Positions 22,778-33,491 of a stretch of DNA of 64,000 nt are shown piece by piece (position 1 is the stretch's first letter; each line of letters opens with the position of its first letter). The stretch comes from Blumeriella jaapii. Taxonomy: Eukaryota > Ascomycota > Leotiomycetes > Helotiales > Drepanopezizaceae. The notes beneath the pieces are model-generated. The model did not search any database. It was not told the origin of the DNA and saw only the letters and a list, made by a program, of their open reading frames with translations. Position numbers and translations under genes: made by a program. The stretch lies in the NCBI GenBank assembly GCA_009599575.1, contig VWND01000095.1, forward strand, positions 1,054,001 through 1,118,000, written 5' to 3'.

Positions 22778-24265
22778 CGTCCCGCGGCGGTGGCAGTGGT
22801 GGTGGGCGCTGTTAATCCGGCATCTAAACCGCCCATCCTCCCACACTCACATCGACATCGACATCTACAAACCCGTAGAGCAAACACGGGGTTGGTAGAA
22901 TCAGGATGAGCTTTGCTTTCGTTTAAGACCAAACACCTCCCCCCCCCGCGCGCGCGCCACCCCCCCCAAGAGAGGCTCTATCAAAATGGAGAAAGTTTGG
23001 TTTGTGCTCTCTTCCGGCTTCGAATTCCAAAACCGTGAGTAGGTAGGTAAGTGGGTAGGTAGGTAGGTAGGTAGGTGGGTAGGCAGGCACTACGCGTCCC
23101 GCTACCAGTCTCGAGCTCTGCGGCAGCGGAGTGGAAGTCCTTGGAACGAACGGCCACACGGTCGAGCAGATGGGTCTTGTTTCGAGGGCGAGGGCGAGGG
23201 CAAGGGCAAGGGCAAGGCGTTCTTCCCCGGCGATTCCTCGAAGCTCTCTCTCTCCGAAGCCCGACCGACCGACCGACCGACGTGAGCGTGGAAACAACAC
23301 TGTTTGTTGCAATGCGACGCCAGTTCAGGAACACAAGTAGGTAGGTACCTAGGTAGGCAATATGCTCTCGACACGGAGTCCTGAAACCATGGAGCTAGAA
23401 GGCTTCGGCTTGTGTACTATTCTACCGCTGCAAGCTCGCCTCTCTCATGGAAAAAGGCGTGCGTTTTTCTTTCGAGCCGCGGTTCGGGAAAGCCGCTCAA
23501 CTCGCTCGCATCGCAGAGCCAGATAGATAGATAGATAGATAGATGATGGCGGCACTCGAGCGCCGCAAGACGCGAATCCCTGGTCCAGGCCCTGAACCGA
23601 CCCCATCCCTTGATGGCCATCACAAGCGTGGCTTGGCTGTGAGCATCGCCGTGTGCTAGCCATGTCGCCGACGTCGCAGCTGTGTTGGGGGATACATCAT
23701 CCGTATCGCGGCATGGCCCACAGCAGAAGAACTGGTTGGTGCTGGTATGTACTCGTACGCCTCGGCGCAGAGGAGCAGAGACTCTCGTGATGGCAAACGC
23801 GCATGGTGCATTTCGTACGTACAGCGTGTCGCTAGAACGGCGGAAGGATGCCCAGAGCCCATGGAGCAGGATGCACGAGTGCAGCACTTCTACAGCTTTC
23901 CAGGAAATCGCAGCTTGGTGAGGAGAGCTGGCTGGTTAGAGGCGTGCGTTGATCACGGGCGGATCTTCTTCCTCGAACGGCGCGGCGACTTGCAGTCCTC
24001 GTTGGAGACGGAAGTTGAGATTCGGAGAAATGCAGTATGGTAGAGTGGATGGATGATAGTACGAAGGAGCGATCGGGTCACCATCACGATACCCCCAATG
24101 AAAGCCCGCTTTACATCATTGGATTCTGATTTGAAGGATGGTTATGGGATGATGATGGAATGACGATGGGAAATGGACCTCGAGTCGGGCTGTTAGGCTC
24201 GAATGACGTTCAACTACTGTCAGTCAGCCAGCGTTTTGCACATATGGACGGGAACCATGTTTCTA

Positions 24266-24654
24266 CTAAATAAGACCGCGATGGTCTTCATCTCGAAATC
24301 CATCTCTCTTTCTGTTCAGTTTCCACAAACTCTCTGACGCCCACGCGGCAAACATCGCAGGGACGACGACAATACCCACGCGAGCGAGGACGTTAAGCGA
24401 GACTATCGAATGCAGAGCGGGAGAAGGGGCAACAAGACTCGCTAAACGGGGTGAGAAGCTAGGTACGTACCCAGAGGAGGAAACAAATAACGACTTTGGA
24501 AAGGACCAAATGCAAATACGTAGCCACATACCCAAATTCGCTCATGTCTACGCTGCAACATCTTGCTGTGGGCATTGCGAATCTCCGCGAGGACCGTCTG
24601 CCAGTCGCAGGATGCGAGGAAGTCACAAAGACACGCTGTGCGTTGAAGTGCCTG
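24266..24654 (-). CDS. Doubtful small spliced gene with a C-terminal membrane segment
   Basis: Two protein-like pieces lie close together on the minus strand. The upstream piece (24654-24532) reads CDFLASCDWQTVLAEIRNAH followed by SKMLQRRHERIW; it is bounded by a possible acceptor CCCAG and a strong donor GTATGT. The downstream piece (about 24463-24266) contains LNVLARVGIVVVPAMFAAWA, a likely membrane segment, then a basic-acidic tail KLNRKRDGFRDEDHRGLI and a stop. I could not find one set of splice sites that joins both in phase with full confidence, so the model is incomplete and the start is unknown. It may be a small mitochondrial or membrane protein, or chance. Its 3' neighbour is the aspartyl aminopeptidase, whose transcription points into this region. 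Confidence 0.25.
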
Positions 24655-24775
24655 CTGGGGCTCCGGTTATGTGTTTCATTCGGAGAGTCGAGTGCGAAAA
24701 GTAACGACCATGATGAACTCCTCACCCTCGCCAACCCATCGACCACCATCGCTAAATCACCGTGTCCATGTCTTT

Positions 24776-26371
24776 CTAGTCCACCAGGATCTTAGCCTCT
24801 AACTCCCCAAAGTGCTCAAAGAAGCTCTCGAACAGCCTAATCCCATGCTCTACATCGTACACACCTCCAGTCTCCCGAATACTATGCATGCTCAGTTGCG
24901 GGTTCCCCAAATCCAGCGTCCGCGTCCCGAGGGCCGCACTCAGCATGGGTCCAATGGTGCTTCCGCAACTGCTGTCGTTCCTCACCACGAACAGCTGTAG
25001 TGGAACACCAGAGCTCGTGGTAGAGTCAGCTGACGGCTTCGCCCGACGAGCAACTTCCTGGAGAAGAACTATGCCAGGCGAGTTGGTAGCATAGCGTTGG
25101 TTGGCGTTGATCTTGATGACGGTGCCCTTGTTCATCTCGGGACGGTGATCGGATTCGTACTTGTGGCTGTAGTTGGGGTTGACGCTGTGTGCCATGTCGG
25201 CGGATATGAGGAACGAGGAGGCGAGGGATTGTTCGTAGGCTGTAGCGATGTCCAAGTCCGCTTCTCTGATCTTGTCGTATGAGTTGTCCGAGGCAGAATC
25301 GTGCTGACCGGGAAGGACAGAGAGACGTCTCAGGATTGCCGGAAGGAGATTCGAGGCGGCGCCGTGGGCGGATGTGCTACCAATCTCTTCGTGATCGAAG
25401 CAGGTCGACAGTCGAATGCAGGAATCCTTCTCGAGAGACGACGCTGAGGAGACTGACTGGATAAGACCCTCGATAGCACAATATGTCATGCCCAAGTTAT
25501 CCAGTCTCGCTGAAAAGATCAGCTCGTTGTTGATGCCCCGATACAGCCCTTCTGCGTGTCATAAAGTACCATCTCAAAGTCGACCACATCCTCAACATCG
25601 ACTCCAGCATGCTCGGCGATGATCTCCACCACGTACGGATGATGTCTCTCAGTCAACGCCTTCAACGGCGTGAAAGCCGCCTCTCCCTCCTCTTCCGCCT
25701 CCTTCGTCTCCTTCGCCCCCGTGCGGTTCAGCTCCGCGGCCACCAAGCCGGCAATAGGAAACAGCTCCGTCTCCTTGTTCGGCTCAAAACTCGCGCTGCG
25801 ATTAAGATGGATGGCCAGCGTCGGGATCCGCAGCAGGGGCCGCTCCACCTTCACCAGCTTCTGCACGATGTTGCCCCTCCCATCCTTGACCATGGCCCGG
25901 CCAGCAATGCTCAGGTCCCGATCGAACCAGGTGTGCCAGATGCCACCGCCGTACGTCTCGACGCCGATCTGCATGAACCCCGCGCCCGTCTTCTTGCTGA
26001 CGGGCTTGAGGCGGAGGGTGCAGGAATCGGTGTGCGCTCCGATCATGGCAATCGGGTTGCCCGGCTTCCATTTGTGACCGATGGCGAAGGCGACGATGGA
26101 GGAGGAGTTGCGCGTGAGGAAGTACTTTCCGCCGGCGTGCAGGGTCGAGTTCCAGCTGTCGCGTTCTTTGATCTCGGTGAAGCCCGCGGCTGTAAGACGC
26201 TTGATGGCAGAGTGGACGGCATGGTAGGCTTTTTCCACGTTAGAAATGGGCTGCTGCAAAGTATCCTTTGAAAGGCCAAAGAAGGGAAAGAAGCACACGG
26301 GTTGGGGAATCGTTGACAAAGTCAATGAAATCGTTTGCTTTGGCAACCGCTGTTGAGACCGGAGGCGCCAT
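24776..26371 (-). CDS. APE4: Aspartyl aminopeptidase (M18), with a one-base frame break
   Basis: Zinc aminopeptidase that removes N-terminal Asp or Glu; the yeast relative Ape4 is cytosolic and is delivered to the vacuole. Exon 1 is 26371-26299, a 70-bp intron follows (GTGTGC.., branch CTAAC), and exon 2 is 26228-24776; the junction rebuilds NDSPTPYHAVHSA. Metal and catalytic motifs are complete: GAHTDS near residue 90, FDHEEIGS, SADMAHSVNPNY and, near the end, GGVYDVEHG. With one missing base supplied the length is 508 residues, normal for the family. The frame breaks at 25535-25538: the 5' frame ends GCIGASTTS-stop, while INNELIFSARLDN continues in another frame, and both halves match the conserved family order. 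A 31-codon in-frame extension upstream (Met at 26464, rich in Ser/Thr/Arg) is possible but may be untranslated leader. Confidence 0.9.
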
Positions 26372-27445
26372 CTTCACGGAACTGGGGGTGGTATATGATC
26401 GCCGAAATGTTCTTGAGGCCGTAGAGGTGCTGATGAGGAAGATTTCAAAGGGTTTGGTGAACATTTATCAGCCGGGGCGGTTGGTGTTGTTGTTGTAGTT
26501 GCTGCTGCTTAGGACCTCGGCTGGTGCACAAGGCTGCGAAGCCTTCAAGTTGGCCTTGCATCTAAGGGGTACAGCTCTACCCCTTGGTACCCATCTTGAG
26601 GCCGAATTAGTAAGTCCACCGAAACTCCTGGTTCTACAGTACTACAGACTCGAGGTCAAAAGCTTTGCGAGATTTGATTTTTCGATGTCACAAGTCAACG
26701 TTGGCGTAGGGACCTTGGCTGTGTATAAGTACTGTCTGTACAACTGTCAATGGCTACCGGCTACCAAACACGAAGAAAATGGCTTCTCTGGACTTTTGAA
26801 TATCCGGGGTAAAGTCCCCCTAGCAGAGATGGAATTTTGTGGACTGTCTACCTAATGGAAACAACAAAAGATCCTAGGCTACCTATCCTCCACAAGACCG
26901 CATACATCGCCGTCCGAGCAGGGAAGCCTCCCTCTAGCATGCTCTAAACCCTTCACCTCCCTGTTTTCCTTTTTCACGCCCAGCATTTTTCTGATCCTTT
27001 TTCAGGCCTGATACCTCATGCAACCCAGGCCCTGCCAAATGAACACCTAGACAGGTACACAGATCCACGCCATATACAATGCCGGCCTGTACAATGCCAA
27101 CCACCCTTTACAAGAAAGAATCAAAGGGAATAAAAACAAAGACGAGTTAAGTCAGGGAAAGAGTGAGCTAAATAGTATCTGAAGGATAGTCAGAAGAGAT
27201 TGTGTACAATGGACAACAATTGCGAATGCAGCTCGTTTTCCTCTCTCCGTCGCTTGAGGCTGCCTCCCTGAAGGTTCAGAAGCAAACCCGGCCCGGGGAT
27301 GGCACACAACGGTGGTGTGAGGATGGAATAAACATGGCATGAAGATCGTCATTTCGTGTCAACATCTCAATCGTTAGCGAGTGACGCCCGGCGTCTGGGC
27401 GTTCCCGCTCGTTACGTTGGTATAACACAGCGCTCTGTGGCGCGT
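26372..27445. other. Intergenic region between APE4 and the CRIB gene
   Basis: No gene seen. It contains the APE4 promoter side, a small hairpin (26564-26585, AAGGGGTA..TACCCCTT), and the 3' flank of the CRIB gene. Confidence 0.6.
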
Positions 27446-29897
27446 TCAAAGATAGGTAAGGAATTTAAATTTGGTTGAAGGCATAAAGCCTGCCCGTCTG
27501 TTACCTCCGACCATGGCAGAGGTAGCGGTTGACGACCGAGCACGACCCTTGAATTCACGAGGGGGTGCAATAAGCTCTGGGGCTGAGGCTTTTCGGCCAT
27601 GAATCATCGGCCGGTCTTGGGCTGGAACGCTGGGAGATGCCTCAGCCACGGAGCTAAGGATATTCACAGGCTCGTTCTTGTGAGCCATGGGACTGCTCAA
27701 GGCCGACTGTTTCTCGCCATGCGATGATGGTTCCACGGGAAGGGGTTTATTGAGGCGGTGCTGTAGCAAAGAAGGTACAGGGCCTGCAATGTCTGGGCGT
27801 GGAGTAGATTCTCGGATCTCATCTTGGACCTGAGGGGTAGAAGCATCCTGTTCCTTGTGACAAGGTGCAGAGGGCACGAGATCGGGAAGGGAAGAGCTCG
27901 ACTCAAGGCTGCAGTGAAATCGACTAAGGCTCGGTGGAAGGCCAAGCATTAGTGAATCCTGGCTTCCTCTTGACAACGCGGACACGCGGGTGCTCGCTGA
28001 GCTACGAGCAGAGACGCGAGAAAAGTCAGAAGACCGGTGCGAGGCCGTGCTCGACTGCTCATCCACAGGGGAGATGGCGTGGGCGTATGCGTCAGGTAGA
28101 AAGATGGCACCGTTGGAAGAGTCGCCATACTGGTCCGAGTAGCAAGAATCCTGGTCGGCGGGCAACTGAAAGTCGGCTATGAGCAGCGAAGGTGAGAGCG
28201 TGAAGCAGTGTGATTCTCTGAAGGGAGATATACAGGAGGGTGATTGAGAGAGACCTGCACCCATGTAGCCCAGAGGTGTCCGAGGATCAAACGTAGGAGT
28301 CGACGAGCTGGATCCTGGGGAAAGGCCGGGGGCGTCGACCATCGATGGTATCGACAGAGAGGGTCGGAAGCGCCCGTGATAAACACGCTCTTCGTCTTGA
28401 AGCTTCAACTGGAGCGGTGGTTCAGCGGCCCCGAACGCAGCTGGGGGAGGCTTCTGCGCCTCGCTCGACTCCGGATCCCACTGGTAGTCACAGTCGGCCT
28501 CGACCTCATTTTCATAGCACCATTCGATGTCCGATTCCCACGAGTCGTTGAAGCCGAGGCCGGGCGAAGGTTGCGCTTGCACGGGGGTTGAGGGCAGGTT
28601 TGTGGGTAGCGGCAGACCCAGAGTTGTCGACATCGTGGACGTCCTGTCGTGTCGAAGCGCCGGCACCGAGCGAGACGTTTTTAGCTCGGCGCTAGTGATC
28701 GACACTCGCGACCGCAACGCCAACTCTTCTTCCTCTTCTTTCACATCAGCCAACTCTCCGCCAATGCTCAAGCTTCCGGATCGCGATGTGGTGAGGGGCC
28801 ACGCCTCATCGCCGGATGTCGCGACTGCGTGCGCGCTCCCTTCCTGCGCTTCTGCGGCAGGGCAAGGCGGCAAAGGGATCACCAGAGGCTCGGGGTGTCG
28901 GAATCCACCCACTGCGCGACGTTGCGCAACGGTCAAGATGTTCATGGCCGCCGGAGGCGCGGTCCGGCTTGAGGTCCTCGTGGGCAAAGGCACCGGGCAA
29001 CGCGGACTTGCTGGGCAAGGAGCATTGGGCGCGGAATCCTTTTGCATGTTATCATGCGACTGACTTGCGCCCAATGGTCGCGGCAGCGCGTGAGACGGGC
29101 CCCGGCGACGAAGCTCGGGACGAGGAGAAGACGCGGGAGCTTCCTCGCTCGGAACCACAGTCAAAGCTTCGGAAGAGAAGGTTGAAGTGCATCTTCTGCA
29201 CCCTGATCCCTTTCAACTTGTGGGTCGGTGCTTGAGAGGCCCGGATGGCAGAGAACTCCGACACCAGCTCCGTCCGGGTTTTTCGGTGCATGTCGGGAAG
29301 ATGATCTTGCCGTGTGTGGGTAACGTGCTGGAAGTTGAATGGTTCGGAGATGTCTCCTACCCACGGCTGCTGGCGGCGGGAATTGCTCTTCTTGCCATAG
29401 TAGTGGTCCTTGGCTGATGTCTGCTCGGTCACACTACGATTCAACTTTCTAAACGAGGCGCCGCGGAAGGCCGATGGTCGAGGATCTCTCTTCGCTTTGC
29501 GCACGTTGCGGGAGAACAGTGTCGTGATGACACTTTCGGGCCTGTCGCGGCGATCCCGACTGCTGGCAGTAGATCGGCTGGACAACTGTCGAGACAAGCT
29601 CAATCCTTCGGGGCCGAAACTGGATCCGCGCGAGTTCGAATAAGAACTCGCAGATGAGAAGGTGCTGGCTCTAGAGTGGCTTTTGAAGATCGAACTTCTC
29701 TTCATCTGCTCCGTGTAGGCGCGTATCCCCTGAGACGAAGGCGGTGCATCGATCGCTCGGTCAAGAGAATCCGGGGATGGAGGCGCTACCCACAGAGACG
29801 ACAGTTGAGACGCGCATCTCTTCGTTGCTAAATTCAAGGGTGCCGCGAAAGTATAGACCGTCGGGCTGGAAGTCTGCCCGCTGCCGGAGGAAGACAT
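27446..29897 (-). CDS. CRIB-motif protein, possible Cdc42/Rac effector, with a probable frame break
   Basis: About 816 residues if one extra base is discounted. The N-terminal part is Ser/Arg-rich (residues 60-120). A CRIB motif ISEPFNFQHVTHT lies at residues 183-195, matching the I-S-x-P..F-x-H-x-x-H pattern that binds GTP-loaded Cdc42 or Rac. It is followed by EFSAIRASQAPTHKLKGIR. The rest is long, disordered and Ser/Pro-rich, with no kinase domain, so it is not a PAK; a fungal polarity scaffold is the likeliest role (inference). The coding frame changes near 29180: the upstream frame continues HFNLLFRSFDC, while the downstream frame reads FSSEALTVVPSEE. Removing one C at 29180-29181 joins them as HFNFSSEAL. 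No in-phase intron with good sites was found, but an unseen intron remains possible. The start Met at 29897 is the first in frame; Met at about 29703 is an alternative. Confidence 0.78.
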
Positions 29898-31237
29898 GTT
29901 GCTGGTCGTGTCGCTCGCAGAACCGACGACAGGCGAAACTCAAAGCCCCAAATGAATCTGGTCGACGAATATATACAATGGCGCGTGTCGGTACGAGGAC
30001 GAATCAAACAGGCATTCGGGAGAGGTACGTTGAAAGTGTCCTCTCGTATTTCGGCTCCGAGAGCTTGGTCGGTTCGGCTTTTACCAACAATGGCAGATCC
30101 AAGCACACTGCTCAGAGACTCCTAGCAAGGTCCGTCGACAGTCGCATCCAACGCGAGAGGATGGTTGTGTCTTCGTTCCTTGTGCCAGATGGCGTCCTAG
30201 CTGTAGACATCGTTCAGTGAGCGTGTTCCATGTTGGGCGTGTTATAGCATGGATGTTATCAACCTCGCAGGCATTATGAAATTTGGGGCCCCGTGGTATA
30301 GGTTCCAGGAATCGGCCGTCATCTTGTGCATTGCATTGCGGATGACGGTGAACACCCAGACAGGGGAGTAAGAGGACGGTCGTACGGAGCAGCTCACGCA
30401 CGTACCTGGAATGGGCAATGGTCTCTCAATACTTCATGCTCTCGAGTACCAATGGGTGAGAAATCGATACCTAAGCGCGGTTCTCGCAGATGCAGGCGCT
30501 CGCTCAATTAAGGACAGAAGCAGGAAGTTCTTGCGAACAGATCTGCTGCTCGGTCGACATGCAGGAGATGCTGGCGGAGAGAGGAGCGACAGCAGCACGC
30601 GGTATGGCAAGCAGCTGGAGAGAAAGGAGAGACTGGAGGTGAGGATCCGGACCACCCAGAATGAGAAGTTGTGTTTCCGCTGAAAGCAGCGAAGAAGCTC
30701 ATTATTTCTGGGAGAATGGACACGCTGAGCAGGGATAGCAGCTTGAGCTGCGGGGGCCTTAGCTTCGCCGGCCGTTCTTCTTGAGCAAAGTCCCAAGAGC
30801 CGGGGACGGATGTGCTAGCAGGGAGGCCTGGGAGGCCTGGGAGAGGTCGACGATGTCGAGGAGGATATCGCCGTGGGATGGCAGCATGCAGGGAGTCGAG
30901 AGGACGTTGATCAGACGAATAGGAGTCCGGCACGGAGCAGCAACGTGGGGGATGTTTGGGTCTCGGCTAACGAGCGACTGGGCAGCTGGCACGGCGTCGA
31001 GGGGTTTCCCTTTGGGGAATTATAGTTTGTTTCCCCCAGGCATCACAACGCTCGCTCAGGCCCAGGGGTATTGGGGAACCATTTGCCAAAGGCAGTTTAT
31101 ACTCGGAGCTAAAGCGTACAGTACATGCAACCGCGAGGGCCAAGACGAGGATGGCAAGGCATGGCATAGCATGGCATAGCATGGCAAGGCATGGCAAGGC
31201 ATGCCATGCCGTGTCCCTCTAGAGTACTGTACAGTGG

Positions 31238-31819
31238 GTGGACACATGAATGTGCGCGTCAGTAAATAGTCCTTACCCCAACAAAATTCTTCTACCTTTA
31301 CAACTTCATAACTCCACCATTGCTCAATCGATTTTAAATACAAATAGCTTAAATTAAAGCTGAAAATCGAAATAATACTCGATTTCAATCAGTATTTAGT
31401 ATACCATTCATTTGCAGCTTTAAAAGCGTTTTTATTTTTTTTGCATGCCTTCCGCTAGCTTATTTGACAACTGATCTTCCAGGAGCTTTAACGCTTTTAC
31501 GTAGCTTTTATTAAAAATCGTTGTATAACAATATTGTTTTTTATTACTATTAGCTTTGATTTAAATTTGAAAAATTTTGTTTTGACCATTTTTTAAAGAT
31601 TTTAGATCGGGTTAAAATCCGGTAAAAAAAGCACTATTTTCAGACTTATATTACGAAACCATAACTAAATAAAAAGTGCCATATAGATTAAAGTATTATT
31701 TCACACATAAATGCTATCGTCGTAAAAGATCGTAAGAAAGAATTTGTTAAAAACGTCGAGAAATATAGCGGTTGTAATAAGTAACGGTCCGATGCATACG
31801 CGCACATTCATGTGTCCAC
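31238..31819. mobile_element. AT-rich 582-bp element with 22-bp terminal inverted repeats
   Basis: Perfect 22-bp inverted repeats at 31238-31259 and 31798-31819; the outer end is GTGGACACATGAATG and the inner end TGCGCGT. The interior is strongly AT-rich, encodes no protein and contrasts sharply with its flanks. I see no clear target duplication: left of it is GTACTGTACAGTGG and right of it GTACTGTACAAGG. That similarity may be an imperfect duplication or just the local repeat. It looks like a MITE of an unassigned DNA-transposon family, possibly mutated by RIP (C-to-T decay), which is inference from base composition. Confidence 0.75.
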
Positions 31820-33327
31820 GTACTGTACAAGGTACAGAGCACAGGAAAGAGAGCACAGAATACTGTACCATACAGAGCACTCCCGTGTGTGACGATTCCA
31901 ATCACCGATCAGAACGAAGCCCCTACTCGTCATGCTTTATCTCCGCGAGACGTGAGTCGGGACGTCGTCAATGACAATTAGGGGTTCGACTACCCTGTAT
32001 CTCATCAAAGGCGATCTGTGCTGTTGTTTACTTTGCGTTCGACTTCCCCGTCCGTACCTGTCCCGGCCCTGACTCGTTGGCCACTGGACAATAGCCTTAG
32101 CAACGATCGGTACGGAGTCACGGACATTTTGATTGTTATCTTTCGCCTGCAAGCCTTTTGGATAAGCGAGCAACACAGACAAATCTCCTCCAGTATATCG
32201 ATTCATCTATTCCGTACGTTCCATCCCGATGATACTCGGTAGCAGTGGCCACCCTTCCTCTCACCTACAGCACATAAAAAAGTCTGCAAGCCGTTGGATC
32301 TCTAGCGGTGTGGACACCAGGCCCTCAACGCACATGGATGATCGCATGTACTCCCTACGGTACCTTGAAGTACAGCTACTGCGAAAGCCCACAACAGGTG
32401 CATCTATCCCACGAGCACGAGAAGGTCGGATTTTTGCTGGAACATGAGGCCCACCAGTGCCTGGTCGCCGGTCAGCAGCGCGGTGGCTGGCCATTGGCGG
32501 AGAGGACGAAAGGGCCCATCCACAAAAGTGACTTTGGGATGTTTGCCTTTGTTCGAGCAAGCGGCGGGCTGCAGTTCACCACCTAGATCATGGCCAACTG
32601 TCACGTCGCATAGCATACACTGTCGACTTTGTTTTTCCAACCAATGCTCGACAGATCTCGAGGCTAGCAACAGCACAATCCTCTTCCGCTACACTGCTAC
32701 AGAATTGAGTAGGGGTGAATTGGGAATGCAGCAATAGCGACAGTGAGATCATGGTGCATAGGGCCTTGGATGGAGCACGAAAGAAGCAATCCGTATGCAT
32801 CGTATGCGTCGTGAAATCTTCTTTCATTGGTCCATTTGGTCCAGAACTGATCGTTTTCTCCTTGGGGACCTTTACGCCCCCGACATACACAGTACACTGT
32901 GCTGTGTGTCAAGTACCCGCCCAGCATGTAATGTACCTGGGCAAGCAAGCCAACAAGGCCTGTCAGCGGCCGGCAAGCCGGCTTCTGCTCCGTACATGCA
33001 GGTTCTCCCGTTAGACCTCTTCGGCGGTATTCTGGTTCAGTGAATATCGTCACAAGAGGCTGGTGAAAGCTGCAGATATCTGCTAGAAGGCCCCCGCCCG
33101 TCACCATAACAACGGCTAGTCCATAGCCCACCCTCAACATTGCTTTCATTTCGTAGATATTTGGTAGTCATTTGACGATTTACTATACAGTATGTCGGGC
33201 CTTATGAGCAGTCTGAGATTACTCTCTCTGTAATAAGGTGCTCGGACTGACACCCGACACGTCCCATCGCCCGAACCTCCCATCGTCCGAACACCACCGT
33301 ACGTGCACTCTGTAGGCAGAGCAGTTG

Positions 33328-33491
33328 ACAGTCTCTTCGTTTTCGTCTTCTTCGTCTTCGTCGTCTTCTTCTTCTTCGTCGTCTTCTTCTTCTTCTTCTT
33401 CTTCTTCTTCTTCTTCTTCTTCTTCTTCGTCGTCGTCTTCGTCTTCTTCTTCTTCTTCGTCGTCGTCTTCTTCTTCGTCGTCTTCTTCTTC
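33328..33491. repeat. TTC/GTC trinucleotide repeat block
   Basis: About 160 bp of TTC triplets interspersed with GTC (CTTCTTCGTCGTC). It reads as poly-Ser, poly-Phe/Val, poly-Glu/Asp or poly-Arg depending on frame, which explains the long spurious open frames here. Confidence 0.95.

Larger units (their letters stand above)
21730..24775. other. Intergenic satellite-rich region
   Basis: No firm gene. It contains the TATC arrays, a TTGGAC hexamer array, GGTA/GGTAGG repeats (23030-23090), C tracts near 22940, a GATA run (23521-23543) and, at the right end, the doubtful small gene described separately. Open frames at 23417-24043 occur on both strands and none resembles a known protein. Confidence 0.55.

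Noticed and set aside
25510..25560. A 35-bp intron (GTATCG..TTTTCAG) as an alternative to the frame break in the aminopeptidase.
   Set aside because: It would remove residues corresponding to the conserved INNELIFSA segment and is shorter than any other intron in the window.
31981..32010. A GGGGTTCGACTACCC stretch resembling a tRNA T-arm.
   Set aside because: No acceptor, D or anticodon arm could be folded around it on either strand.
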